Shown here one piece after another: positions 38,937 to 48,889 of a stretch of DNA of 64,000 bases. This DNA is from Pseudomonas silesiensis (GTDB taxonomy: Bacteria; Pseudomonadota; Gammaproteobacteria; Pseudomonadales; Pseudomonadaceae), in assembly GCF_001661075.1 (NCBI RefSeq), contig NZ_CP014870.1:930001-994000 (forward strand), given 5' to 3'. The notes beneath the pieces are model-generated. The model saw only the letters and a list, made by a program, of their open reading frames with translations, had not been told where the DNA came from and searched no databases. How positions within the stretch are numbered: the stretch's first letter is position 1; each line of letters opens with the position of its first letter. Position numbers and translations under genes: made by a program.

Positions 38937-39218
38937 ATGGCTCTTACTAAAGACCAACTGATCGCCGACATCGCTGAAGCTATCGACGCGCCAAAAACCA
39001 CCGCGCGTAACGCTCTGGACCAACTGGGCCAAATCGTTGCCGATCAGCTGGAAAACGGCGGCGAAATCACCCTGCCAGGTATCGGCAAGCTGAAAGTGAC
39101 TGAGCGTCCTGCCCGTACTGGCCGCAACCCTTCGACTGGCGCTGCCATCGAAATCGCTGCCAAGAAAGTGATCAAGCTGGTTGTGGCCAAAGGCCTGACC
39201 GACGCTGTCAACAAGTAA
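38937..39218 (+). CDS. HU-family histone-like DNA-binding protein
   Basis: 93 residues, a full HU fold. Helices (LTKDQLIADIAEAIDAPKTT) are followed by GGEITLPGIGKLKVTERPA, and the DNA-intercalating arm RTGRNPSTGAAIEIAAKKV. It bends and compacts DNA without strong sequence preference. Position beside yejK and rlmF matches the locus of the third HU gene (hupN) in P. putida as I remember it, so hupN is the likely identity; I leave the symbol open. The ATG at 38937 was chosen over a longer frame upstream because HU starts here. Strong terminator after the gene, as for an abundant protein. Confidence 0.93.
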   Translation: MALTKDQLIADIAEAIDAPKTTARNALDQLGQIVADQLENGGEITLPGIGKLKVTERPARTGRNPSTGAAIEIAAKKVIKLVVAKGLTDAVNK

Positions 39219-39227
39219 GACTTGTTG

Positions 39228-39268
39228 AAAAAAACCGTGCTCCGGAGCAATCCGGGCACGGTTTTTTT
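39228..39268 (+). terminator. Intrinsic terminator of the HU gene
   Basis: AAAAAAACCGTGC / GCACGGTTTTTTT with an inner CCGG / CCGG pairing; long stem and T run, 10 bp after the stop. Confidence 0.9.
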
Positions 39269-39300
39269 GTGTCTGGGATTCCTCCAAACACCGTTGATCC

Positions 39301-39330
39301 CTGTGGGAGCGGGCAAGCCCGCTCCCACAG
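39301..39330. repeat. Compact REP hairpin
   Basis: CTGTGGGAGCGGG - CAAG - CCCGCTCCCACAG: perfect 13-bp stem with a 4-nt loop, between the convergent HU and rlmF genes. Confidence 0.85.
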
Positions 39331-39370
39331 GGTTTTTCGCAGCTCTGGGGATGCGAGGGGCAGCCTTTAC

Positions 39371-40393
39371 TCAGCTCTTGCGCGCCCAACGTTCACGCCA
39401 GACTTGTTGCTCGGATTTGGTCTGGAACGTCCAGGCGACGAAACGGCTTTGTTTCTGCCCTTGCGACATTTCCACGACCTGGCTTTCCAGCACGCCAGCC
39501 TTTTTCAGCGCCGTCTGGATCGCTGGCAGGTTTGAGGCTTTCGAGACCAGGGTGCTGAACCAAAGCACTTTGTGTTGAAAATGCGCGCTCTCGGCGATCA
39601 GTTGCGTCACAAACCGTGCTTCGCCGCCTTCACACCACAATTCGGCCGACTGACCGCCAAAGTTCAGCACCGGCAGTTTGCGTTTCGGATCGGCCCGGCC
39701 CAGCGCGCGCCATTTACGCTCGCTGCCCTTGGTGGCCTCGTCCATCGACGCGTGGAACGGCGGGTTGCACATGGTCAGGTCAAAGCGTTCGCCGGGTTCG
39801 AGCAGGCCCAGCAGGATGTGCTTGGGATTACTCTGCTGGCGCAGCTGGATGGCTTTGTTCAGCCCGTTGGATTGCACGATGGCCTTGGCGGCGGCCACGG
39901 CCGTCGGGTCGATCTCCGAGCCGAGGAAGTGCCAACGGTAATCGCTGTAGCCGATCAACGGATAGACGCAGTTGGCGCCCATGCCGATATCGAGCACCTT
40001 GACCGGCGCACCCCGAGGGATCTCGCCATCGTTGACGCTGGCCAGCAGGTCGGCCAGGAAGTGCACATAATCAGCACGACCAGGGACAGGAGGGCACAGG
40101 TAGTCAGCCGGGATGTCCCAATGGGCAATGCCGTAGAACGATTTGAGCAGCGCCCGGTTGAACACCCGCACCGCGTCCGGGCTGGCGAAGTCGATGCTTT
40201 CCTTGCCGTACGGATTGATGATCACGAACTGCGCCAGTTCCGGCGTGGTCTTGATCAGCGCCGGGAAGTCGTAGCGACCCTGATGGCGGTTGCGCGGGTG
40301 CAGGCTGGCCTTCTCGCGGGGTTCCACGGCTTTGGCCGGGGTGGCGGAGTCAGGCTTCTTGCGCGCAGGTCTTGGTGTGCGGGGGGCGTTCAT
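39371..40393 (-). CDS. rlmF: 23S rRNA (adenine-1618-N6)-methyltransferase RlmF
   Basis: SAM-dependent methyltransferase that makes m6A1618 in 23S rRNA. 340 residues. A basic disordered N-terminal tail ([12 protein letters not shown]) is followed by [13 protein letters not shown], the SAM motif [16 protein letters not shown] and the catalytic motif MCNPPFHAS (NPPF) typical of base N6-methylation. The ATG at 40393 was chosen over a start 18 codons upstream lacking similarity. It is convergent with the HU gene and followed upstream by valS on the same strand. Confidence 0.93.
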   Translation of the reverse strand: MNAPRTPRPARKKPDSATPAKAVEPREKASLHPRNRHQGRYDFPALIKTTPELAQFVIINPYGKESIDFASPDAVRVFNRALLKSFYGIAHWDIPADYLCPPVPGRADYVHFLADLLASVNDGEIPRGAPVKVLDIGMGANCVYPLIGYSDYRWHFLGSEIDPTAVAAAKAIVQSNGLNKAIQLRQQSNPKHILLGLLEPGERFDLTMCNPPFHASMDEATKGSERKWRALGRADPKRKLPVLNFGGQSAELWCEGGEARFVTQLIAESAHFQHKVLWFSTLVSKASNLPAIQTALKKAGVLESQVVEMSQGQKQSRFVAWTFQTKSEQQVWRERWARKS

Positions 40394-40466
40394 GGGCGTT
40401 GTCGATTCGGGTATGGCTAAAAGTGGCGGGTATTGTCCCACAGACAATGACTGCGCGGGGGATCCC

Positions 40467-40555
40467 GTAGGAGCGAGGCTTGCCCGCGAAGAACGATAAT
40501 GCGGTATGTCTGTTTGACCGGATCGCGATCTTCGCGGGCAAGCCTCGCTCCTACA
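40467..40555. repeat. REPIN, twin of the one at 37086
   Basis: CGTAGGAGCGAGGCTTGCCC with inverted copy; inner GCGAAGAACGATAATGCGGT and ATGTCTGTTTGACCG closely match the REPIN at 37086. Confidence 0.9.
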
Positions 40556-40584
40556 GAAAGCGGGTTTTGGTGTTTGGCGGGCAT

Positions 40585-40617
40585 AAAAAAGGGAGGCCGT
40601 TGCGGACCTCCCTTTTT
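40585..40617 (-). terminator. Intrinsic terminator of valS
   Basis: AAAAAGGGAGG-CCG-TTG-CGG-A-CCTCCCTTTTT: 14-bp stem with one bulge and T runs on both strands. It is 15 bp past the valS stop. Confidence 0.9.
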
Positions 40618-40632
40618 CAGTGCGATTCGCCG

Positions 40633-43479
40633 TTACAAACTGGCAATCCGCGCATGCTGCTCGGCCAACTTGCCCAAAGCCTGTTCGGCTTCAGCCAGTT
40701 TGGCGCGTTCCTTGTCGATCACTTCGGCCGGGGCCTTGTCGACGAAGCCGGCATTGGACAGCTTGCCGCCCACGCGCTGGACTTCGCCCTGCAGACGCAG
40801 GATTTCCTTGTCCAGACGTGCCAGTTCGGCGTCCTTGTCGATCAGGCCGGCCATCGGCACCAGCACTTCCATCTCGCCAACCAGAGCGGTGGCGGACAGC
40901 GGTGCTTCTTCGCCAGCCTGGAGAACGGTGATCGACTCCAGACGCGCCAGCTTCTTCAGCAGCGCTTCGTTCTCGGTGAGGCGACGCTGATCTTCGGCAC
41001 TGACGTTTTTCAGGAACAGGTTCAGCGGCTTGCCCGGGCCGATGTTCATTTCGCCACGGATGTTACGCGTGCCGAGCATCAGGCCCTTGAGCCATTCGAT
41101 GTCGTCTTCGGCGCCCTGATCGATGCGCTCTTCATTGGCCACTGGCCAAGGTTGCAACATGATCGTCTTGCCTTCGATACCGGCCAGCGGCGCGACGCGC
41201 TGCCAGATTTCTTCGGTGATGAACGGCATGAACGGGTGCGCCAGGCGCAGCGCGACTTCCAATACCCGAACCAGCGTGCGACGCGTACCGCGCTGGCGTT
41301 CGACCGGTGCGTTTTCGTCCCACAGCACAGGCTTGGACAGTTCCAGGTACCAGTCGCAATACTGGTTCCAGATGAACTCGTACAAGGCTTGGGCGGCCAG
41401 ATCGAAACGGAACTGATCGAGCTGACGGGTCACTTCGGCTTCGGTGCGTTGCAGCTGCGAGATGATCCAGCGATCCGCCAGGGACAGTTCAAAGGCTTCG
41501 CCGTTCTGGCCGCAGTCTTCGCCCTTGTCCAGCACGTAGCGCGCGGCGTTCCAGATCTTGTTGCAGAAGTTGCGATAGCCTTCGACGCGGCCCATGTCGA
41601 ACTTGATGTCGCGGCCGGTGGAGGCCAGCGAGCAGAACGTGAAGCGCAAGGCGTCGGTGCCATAACTGGCGATGCCGTCGGCGAACTCGTCGCGGGTCTG
41701 CTTCTCGATCTTCTTCGCCAGCTTCGGCTGCATCATGCCCGAGGTGCGTTTCTGCACCAGGTCTTCGAGTTCGATGCCGTCGATGATGTCCAGCGGGTCC
41801 AGGACGTTGCCCTTGGACTTGGACATCTTCTGGCCTTGGCCATCACGCACCAGGCCATGAACATAAACGGTCTTGAACGGAACCTGTGGCGTGCCGTCTT
41901 CGTTTTTCACCAGGTGCATGGTGAGCATGATCATCCGGGCAACCCAGAAGAAAATGATGTCGAAACCGGTCACCAGCACGTCGGTGGAGTGGAATTTTTT
42001 CAGGAATTCGGTCTGCTCCGGCCAGCCGAGGGTGGAGAAGGTCCACAGCCCCGAACTGAACCAGGTGTCGAGAACGTCGTTGTCCTGTTGCAGCGCAACG
42101 TCCGGGCCGAGGTTGTTCTTGGCACGCACTTCGGCTTCGTCGCGACCGACATAGACCTTGCCCGACTCGTCGTACCAGGCCGGAATCCGGTGGCCCCACC
42201 ACAGCTGACGGCTGATGCACCAGTCCTGGATGTCGCGCATCCACGAGAAGTACATGTTTTCGTATTGCTTGGGCACGAACTGAATGCGGCCATCTTCAAC
42301 CGCAGCAATGGCCGGCTCGGCCAATGGCTTGGTCGAAACGTACCACTGGTCGGTCAGCCACGGCTCGATGATGGTGCCGGAGCGGTCGCCTTTGGGCACT
42401 TTCAGGCCGTGATCGTCGACGCTGACCAGCAGGCCGGCGGCTTCGAATGCAGCCACGATCTGCTTGCGCGCTTCGAAACGGTCCAGGCCGGCGTATTCGG
42501 CTGGAAGCTTGCCGTCGACTTCGGTGTTCAGCGTGCCGTCCAGGTTGAACACCTGGGCTGCAGGCAGAACATTGGCGTTTTTGTCGAAGATGTTCAGCAG
42601 CGGCAGATTGTGGCGCTTGCCGACTTCGTAGTCGTTGAAATCGTGGGCCGGGGTGATTTTCACGCAACCGGTGCCGAATTCAGGATCGCAGTAATCGTCG
42701 GCGATGATCGGGATGCGGCGGCCGACCAGCGGCAGCTCGACAAATTGGCCGATCAGGGCTTTGTAGCGTTCATCGTTCGGGTTAACGGCCACGGCGGCAT
42801 CGCCGAGCATGGTTTCCGGGCGAGTGGTCGCGACGATCAGGTAATCCTTGCCTTCAGCGGTCTTGGCGCCGTCCGCCAGCGGGTACTTCAGGTTCCACAG
42901 GAAACCTTTCTCGTCGTGGTTTTCCACTTCGAGGTCGGAAATCGCCGTGTGCAACTTGGTGTCCCAGTTGACCAGACGCTTGCCGCGGTAGATCAGGCCG
43001 TCTTCGTGCAGGCGCACGAACGCTTCTTTAACCGCTTCCGAGAGACCGTCGTCCATGGTGAAGCGCTCGCGGCTCCAGTCCACGGACGAGCCGAGGCGGC
43101 GGATCTGACGGCTGATGTTGCCGCCGGACTGATCCTTCCATTCCCAGACTTTCTCGAGGAATTTTTCACGGCCCAGGTCGTGACGGTTCTGGCCCTGGGC
43201 TTCGAGTTGACGCTCCACCAGCATTTGCGTGGCGATGCCGGCGTGGTCCGTGCCCGGCTGCCACAGGGTGTTGCGACCCTGCATGCGGCGGAAACGGATC
43301 AGGGCGTCCATGATCGCGTTGTTGAAGCCATGCCCCATGTGCAGGCTGCCGGTGACGTTCGGCGGCGGGATCATGATGGTGTAGGACTCGCCCGCGCCTT
43401 GCGGGGCGAAGTAATTCTCTGACTCCCAGGTGTTGTACCAGGAAGCTTCAATGGCGTGCGGCTGGTAGGTCTTATCCAT
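40633..43479 (-). CDS. valS: Valyl-tRNA synthetase
   Basis: Class I aminoacyl-tRNA synthetase that charges tRNA-Val. 948 residues, full length. The HIGH-type motif is HMGHG in [17 protein letters not shown], the KMSKS motif is [10 protein letters not shown], the editing domain (CP1) has [14 protein letters not shown], and the C-terminal coiled coil (about 880-948, with [15 protein letters not shown]) binds tRNA. It follows the holC-associated gene at 43703 on the same strand after a REPIN. Confidence 0.98.
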   Translation of the reverse strand: MDKTYQPHAIEASWYNTWESENYFAPQGAGESYTIMIPPPNVTGSLHMGHGFNNAIMDALIRFRRMQGRNTLWQPGTDHAGIATQMLVERQLEAQGQNRHDLGREKFLEKVWEWKDQSGGNISRQIRRLGSSVDWSRERFTMDDGLSEAVKEAFVRLHEDGLIYRGKRLVNWDTKLHTAISDLEVENHDEKGFLWNLKYPLADGAKTAEGKDYLIVATTRPETMLGDAAVAVNPNDERYKALIGQFVELPLVGRRIPIIADDYCDPEFGTGCVKITPAHDFNDYEVGKRHNLPLLNIFDKNANVLPAAQVFNLDGTLNTEVDGKLPAEYAGLDRFEARKQIVAAFEAAGLLVSVDDHGLKVPKGDRSGTIIEPWLTDQWYVSTKPLAEPAIAAVEDGRIQFVPKQYENMYFSWMRDIQDWCISRQLWWGHRIPAWYDESGKVYVGRDEAEVRAKNNLGPDVALQQDNDVLDTWFSSGLWTFSTLGWPEQTEFLKKFHSTDVLVTGFDIIFFWVARMIMLTMHLVKNEDGTPQVPFKTVYVHGLVRDGQGQKMSKSKGNVLDPLDIIDGIELEDLVQKRTSGMMQPKLAKKIEKQTRDEFADGIASYGTDALRFTFCSLASTGRDIKFDMGRVEGYRNFCNKIWNAARYVLDKGEDCGQNGEAFELSLADRWIISQLQRTEAEVTRQLDQFRFDLAAQALYEFIWNQYCDWYLELSKPVLWDENAPVERQRGTRRTLVRVLEVALRLAHPFMPFITEEIWQRVAPLAGIEGKTIMLQPWPVANEERIDQGAEDDIEWLKGLMLGTRNIRGEMNIGPGKPLNLFLKNVSAEDQRRLTENEALLKKLARLESITVLQAGEEAPLSATALVGEMEVLVPMAGLIDKDAELARLDKEILRLQGEVQRVGGKLSNAGFVDKAPAEVIDKERAKLAEAEQALGKLAEQHARIASL

Positions 43480-43596
43480 GCGCGGCGGGACCCTATTGGC
43501 ATTTATTCAGGAAAAGCCGGCAAGTATAGCGGGGCATGGGGCAGAGGGCGAGTTGATCACGGGATGAGCTGACTATCAGCCATTGCACAAAAACAA

Positions 43597-43687
43597 TGTG
43601 GGAGCCGGGCTTGCTCGCGAAGGCAGCCTGTCATCCAACACAAATGTTGAATGTTACTGCCTCTTCGCGAGCAAGCCCGCTCCCACA
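43597..43687. repeat. REPIN upstream of valS
   Basis: TGTGGGAGCCGGGCTTGCTC and GAGCAAGCCCGCTCCCACA inverted; about 91 bp. It separates valS from the 127-residue protein gene. Confidence 0.85.
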
Positions 43688-43702
43688 TTGGAATGGTGGT
43701 GT

Positions 43703-44086
43703 CTATTCGTACTGGCTGAGAAGCCGATCCATCCGCGCGGCGAGCCGGCGTTTGATTTCGGTTTCGATGTGCGGGGCGAAGTCGTCGATCACGTCTTGCA
43801 TGATCAGCATGGCGGCGGAGCGCAGTTCGCCGTCCAGATGCAGCAGGGCGTCCGGGCCTTTATTGGCCTCAGGTGCAGGCTCGGCGGCAGGGGTGGGTGG
43901 TGTCGGTTCGATCGTAGGCTGGGAAGCGCTGACCGCATCGAACAACATCGGAATCTGTTCCTGATCATCGTCCTCGACCGTATCGGTCAGCAGGGGCGGT
44001 TGCAGGTTATCGTCGCCGAGCAGTTGCCGGATCGACTCGAGGTCGTCCAGCAGGTGCGCGGACTGTTGCTGTTTTGGAGTGTCCAT
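43703..44086 (-). CDS. Acidic, proline-rich protein between holC and valS (unknown)
   Basis: 127 residues, not assigned to a known family with certainty. Three parts are visible: an N-terminal amphipathic helix (SAHLLDDLESIRQLLGDD, about 9-26); an acidic, proline-rich, likely disordered linker (about 28-78, with TDTVEDDDQEQIPMLFD and PTIEPTPPTPAAEPAPE); and a C-terminal helical region (LRSAAMLIMQDVIDDFAPHI then EIKRRLAARMDRLL, about 88-124). The layout resembles PopZ/DUF2497 polar organising proteins of alphaproteobacteria. It begins 8 bp after holC, so it is co-expressed with a replication subunit. No cysteine, no signal peptide. Confidence 0.8.
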   Translation of the reverse strand: MDTPKQQQSAHLLDDLESIRQLLGDDNLQPPLLTDTVEDDDQEQIPMLFDAVSASQPTIEPTPPTPAAEPAPEANKGPDALLHLDGELRSAAMLIMQDVIDDFAPHIETEIKRRLAARMDRLLSQYE

Positions 44087-44094
44087 CGGAATGC

Positions 44095-44523
44095 TCAGAG
44101 TCGCTGTAGACGGTGATCTTGCAGAGGATAGCCCTGTTCGCGGTAGAAGCGGAAACTCTCCCGCGCGGCCTGACGAATCGTCGGATCTTCAACCACCACT
44201 TCCGCCACGCGGGCGAATTGCCCGGCGAAGGTCGGGACTTTCAGGTCGAGGTTGACCAGCAGGTCCTGATGCGGACCGCAGTCATCGCCCAGGCCTAGCA
44301 CAATCACCCCCTCCGGCTCGCTTTCGGCGGGACCGTGAGGCACGAAGCTTTCGCCCTTGAAAGCCCACAGGCGCGCATCGAGAGCGTCACGCTGGGCGGC
44401 ATCGCTGCAATGCAGGTAGATGCGGTGGCCCATGCGCCAGGCTTTCTCGGTGAGCTTGCAGGCGAAATCCAGCCGCGCCGAAGGATCGGCGCTGGGCAGG
44501 ATATAGAAGTCGACTTTGGTCAT
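44095..44523 (-). CDS. holC: DNA polymerase III chi subunit
   Basis: Clamp-loader accessory subunit that binds SSB and, with psi, links the replisome to single-stranded DNA. 142 residues. The family pattern is MTKVDFYILPSADPSARLDF at the start, AWRMGHRIYLHCSD, LWAFKGESFVPHG and SFRFYREQGYPLQDH at the end. The ATG at 44523 was chosen over a start 6 codons upstream because the chi family opens with this sequence. It lies between pepA and the acidic protein on the same strand, the common pepA-holC-valS order of gammaproteobacteria. Confidence 0.94.
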   Translation of the reverse strand: MTKVDFYILPSADPSARLDFACKLTEKAWRMGHRIYLHCSDAAQRDALDARLWAFKGESFVPHGPAESEPEGVIVLGLGDDCGPHQDLLVNLDLKVPTFAGQFARVAEVVVEDPTIRQAARESFRFYREQGYPLQDHRLQRL

Positions 44524-44554
44524 TGCGGTTCCTGGAATCAACTTCCGCGGAATC

Positions 44555-44655
44555 TGTAGGAGCGAGCTTGCTCGCGAAGGTCGTCAACGATTACGCGGGA
44601 AACCAGGTTAATCGCGGCGATCTTGAGTTTTTCGCGAGCAAGCTCGCTCCTACAG
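44555..44655. repeat. REPIN between pepA and holC
   Basis: TGTAGGAGCGAGCTTGCTCG and CGAGCAAGCTCGCTCCTACA inverted over 101 bp. Confidence 0.88.
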
Positions 44656-44672
44656 TGGTCAGTGAGCGATAT

Positions 44673-46211
<1,539 letters not shown>

Positions 46212-46301
46212 TTATAAATAGAAAGACGCAAGACGCGGTCTGCGACAAAGGCCGCAGTTTGAACCTCGCCGCCTGCGCCTGACAACCCTCGGCCGTACGA
46301 T

Positions 46302-46400
46302 TGTAGGAGCGAGCCTGCTCGCGAAAAACCCGAGACCACCGGGGGTATCAGGCTACCCGCGTTATCGTTGACGTCCATCGCGAGCGAGCTCGCTCCTACA
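46302..46400. repeat. REPIN in the pepA-lptF divergent region
   Basis: TGTAGGAGCGAGCCTGCTCG and CGAGCGAGCTCGCTCCTACA inverted; the inner part has GCGTTATCGTTGACGTCCAT, the reverse complement of the inner segment in the REPIN at 16100. It occupies the centre of the 378-bp gap 46164-46541, which also holds the lptF promoter. Confidence 0.88.
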
Positions 46401-46421
46401 CGCACCCTGCGCCATTGCGCA

Positions 46422-46450
46422 GTGACAGGCGCACCCAATCACAGGATAAT
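46422..46450 (+). promoter_or_regulatory. Sigma-70 promoter of lptFG
   Basis: GTGACA, a 17-bp spacer and GATAAT: each box differs from the consensus at one position. It would start transcription about 85 nt before lptF. It lies 21 bp past the REPIN. Confidence 0.6.
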
Positions 46451-46541
46451 GCGCCAACTTTTTCGGCGGCTCTGCCCTGCGGGCCGTCTGATACGTTTGC
46501 TTGTTTGGCCGCCTTAGCCTGACAACCCTGGAGTGTCTGGT

Positions 46542-47663
46542 TTGATTGTCTTTCGTTATCTGTCCCGAGAAGTCCTGTTGACCTTGAGCGCCGTCAGTGC
46601 GGTGCTGCTGGTCATCATCATGAGTGGACGCTTCATCAAATACCTCGCCCAGGCGGCTGCCGGCCTCCTGGATCCGGGCTCGCTGTTTCTGATCATGGGT
46701 TTTCGCCTGCCGGGTTTTTTGCAGTTGATTCTGCCGTTGGGCCTGTTCCTCGGGATTCTGCTGGCCTACGGTCGGTTGTACCTTGAAAGCGAAATGACCG
46801 TACTGTCGGCCACCGGCATGAGCCAGCAGCGGCTGTTGGCCATGACGATGTTTCCGGCCACCCTGGTGGCATTGGTGGTGGCGTGGCTAAGCCTGAGCCT
46901 GGCGCCGCAAGGGGCCAATCAGTTCCAGTTGCTGCTGAACAAGCAGGATGCCCTGACCGAGTTCGACACCCTTGAGCCCGGCCGTTTCCAGGCGCTGCGT
47001 GACGGAACGCGGGTGACCTACACCGAAAAGCTGTCGGATGACCGCATCAACCTGGGCGGCGTCTTCATTTCGCAGAAGAACGTCTCCGCGGACGAAAAGA
47101 AGGATCGCGGGATTTCCGTGCTGGTGGCCGAGAACGGGCGCCAGGAAATCCGCGCCGACGGCAACCGCTACCTGATTCTCGAAAACGGCTATCGCTATGA
47201 CGGTAATCCGGGTCAGGCCGACTACCGGGCGATCAAATATGAGGAGTACGGTGTATTGCTGCCCAAGCCGGACGTCAGCGATGAAGTCACCGACCGTGAC
47301 GCGATGCCCACCGGCTCCCTGCTGGGCAGTGACGATATCCGTTCCCGCACCGAATTGCAGTGGCGCCTGTCCTTGCCGCTGCTGGTGTTCATCGTGACCC
47401 TGATGGCCGTTCCACTGTCCCGGGTCAACCCGCGCCAGGGCCGCTTCCTCAAGCTGTTGCCGGCGATTCTGCTTTATATGGCTTACCTGTCGATCCTGAT
47501 TGCCGCCCGCGGGGCCCTGGAGAAGGGCAAGATCCCGCCGGCGCTGGGGTTGTGGTGGGTGCATGCGATCTTCCTGGTCATCGGCCTGGGCCTGCTCTAT
47601 TGGGAGCCACTGCGCTTGAAAATGGCGAGTCGCCGCAGCGCGCTGGAGGTGGCCCGTGGTTAA
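46542..47663 (+). CDS. lptF: LptF, LPS export permease
   Basis: Inner-membrane permease of the LptB2FGC machine that extracts LPS from the inner membrane. 373 residues with six membrane helices around a periplasmic beta-jellyroll (about 120-270). N terminus IVFRYLSREVLLTLSAVSAV and LPLGLFLGILLAYGRLYLES match the YjgP/YjgQ family; the coupling helix includes ESEMTVLSATGMSQQRLL. The TTG at 46542 was chosen because TGGAG lies 8 nt ahead and the family begins MIVFRYL; the GTG at 46533 would have no spacing. It overlaps lptG by 8 bp. Confidence 0.93.
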   Translation: MIVFRYLSREVLLTLSAVSAVLLVIIMSGRFIKYLAQAAAGLLDPGSLFLIMGFRLPGFLQLILPLGLFLGILLAYGRLYLESEMTVLSATGMSQQRLLAMTMFPATLVALVVAWLSLSLAPQGANQFQLLLNKQDALTEFDTLEPGRFQALRDGTRVTYTEKLSDDRINLGGVFISQKNVSADEKKDRGISVLVAENGRQEIRADGNRYLILENGYRYDGNPGQADYRAIKYEEYGVLLPKPDVSDEVTDRDAMPTGSLLGSDDIRSRTELQWRLSLPLLVFIVTLMAVPLSRVNPRQGRFLKLLPAILLYMAYLSILIAARGALEKGKIPPALGLWWVHAIFLVIGLGLLYWEPLRLKMASRRSALEVARG

Positions 47664-48717
47664 GCTCGATCGCTACATCGGCAGCAGCGTGTTCATGGCA
47701 ATCCTGGCCGTACTGGGGATCATTCTCGGTCTGGCGACGCTGTTTGCCTTTATCGACGAGATGAGCGACGTCAGCGATACCTACACCCTGGTCGATGTGT
47801 TGAGTTACGTCCTGCTGACCGCGCCACGCCGTCTTTACGACATGTTGCCGATGGCGGCGCTGATCGGTTGCCTGATCGGCCTCGGCAGCCTGGCCAGTCA
47901 CAGCGAACTGACGATCATGCGCGCGGCAGGCGTGTCGGTCGGGCGGATCGTCTGGGCGGTCATGAAGCCGATGCTGGTGCTGATGGTCGCGGGACTGCTG
48001 ATTGGCGAATACGTCGCCCCGGCAACGGAAGTCACTGCCCAGGCCAATCGCTCCCTGGCCCAGGGCAGCGGCGATGCGCAAAGCGCCAAGCATGGTCTGT
48101 GGCACCGCCAGGGTGACGAGTTCATCCATGTCAACTCGGTGCAGCCCAACGGCCTGTTGTATGGCGTGACCCGTTATCGCTTCGATGATCAACGCCACAT
48201 ATTGTCTTCGAGCTTCGCCAAACGTGCGGAATTCGACAAGGATCACTGGCAGTTGAGCGACGTCACGACCACGCTGTTCCATGAAAAGAGCACCGAAGTG
48301 GTGACGACCCCGGTCGAGCGCTGGAACGTGGCACTGAGCCCGCAATTGCTCAGTACCGTGGTGATGTCCCCCGATTCGCTGTCGATCACCGGCCTGTGGG
48401 GTTATATCCACTACCTGGCTGACCAGGGGCTGAGCAATGGTCGTTATTGGCTGGCATTTTGGGTCAAGGTGTTGCAGCCGCTGGTCACCGCGGCCCTGGT
48501 ACTGATGGCGATTTCCTTCATCTTCGGTCCGTTGCGTTCGGTGACCCTCGGTCAGCGGGTGTTCACGGGTGTGCTGGTGGGCTTTACCTTCCGTATCGTC
48601 CAGGATCTGCTGGGGCCTTCGAGCCTGGTGTTCGGTTTTCCGCCACTGCTTGCGGTGCTGTTGCCGGCCAGTATCTGCGCCCTCGCCGGGCTCTGGTTGC
48701 TGCGCCGGGCCGGTTGA
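47656..48717 (+). CDS. lptG: LptG, LPS export permease
   Basis: Partner permease of LptF in LPS transport, 353 residues, six membrane helices and a periplasmic jellyroll. N terminus KLDRYIGSSVFMAILAVLGI (20 residues), LYDMLPMAALIGCLIGLGSL and SELTIMRAAGVSVGRIVWAV are typical. Starts at GTG 47656, inside the end of lptF (8-bp overlap), with GGAGG upstream. A terminator closes the two-gene operon. Confidence 0.95.
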   Translation: MVKLDRYIGSSVFMAILAVLGIILGLATLFAFIDEMSDVSDTYTLVDVLSYVLLTAPRRLYDMLPMAALIGCLIGLGSLASHSELTIMRAAGVSVGRIVWAVMKPMLVLMVAGLLIGEYVAPATEVTAQANRSLAQGSGDAQSAKHGLWHRQGDEFIHVNSVQPNGLLYGVTRYRFDDQRHILSSSFAKRAEFDKDHWQLSDVTTTLFHEKSTEVVTTPVERWNVALSPQLLSTVVMSPDSLSITGLWGYIHYLADQGLSNGRYWLAFWVKVLQPLVTAALVLMAISFIFGPLRSVTLGQRVFTGVLVGFTFRIVQDLLGPSSLVFGFPPLLAVLLPASICALAGLWLLRRAG

Positions 48718-48747
48718 TTACGGGGATTTCCCGTTCCGGTCGATGAC

Positions 48748-48783
48748 AAGAAAACGCCCCTGCCCCATGGCCGGGGCGTTTTT
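48748..48783 (+). terminator. Intrinsic terminator of lptFG
   Basis: AAAACGCCCC - TGCCCCATGGCC - GGGGCGTTTT with T run, 33 bp after the lptG stop. Confidence 0.9.
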
Positions 48784-48807
48784 GTACATGCCGTCTGACC
48801 TGCAAAC

Positions 48808-48837
48808 GTGACGCTTGCGCCGTGGATCAGGTACAAT
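48808..48837 (+). promoter_or_regulatory. Candidate sigma-70 promoter of lepA-lepB
   Basis: GTGACG (4 of 6), an 18-bp spacer and TACAAT (5 of 6), ending 52 bp before lepA. It follows directly on the lptFG terminator, so a new promoter is needed here. Confidence 0.5.
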
Positions 48838-48889
48838 TCCCGGCTATTTTTCGGCGGGCTATGCCTGCAGCCTTTTTGAGTGTTGATCC

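Noticed and set aside
40480..43422. 980-codon frame antisense to valS
   Set aside because: Shadow of a GC-rich gene: the opposite strand encodes full-length valyl-tRNA synthetase, and this frame has no recognisable domain.
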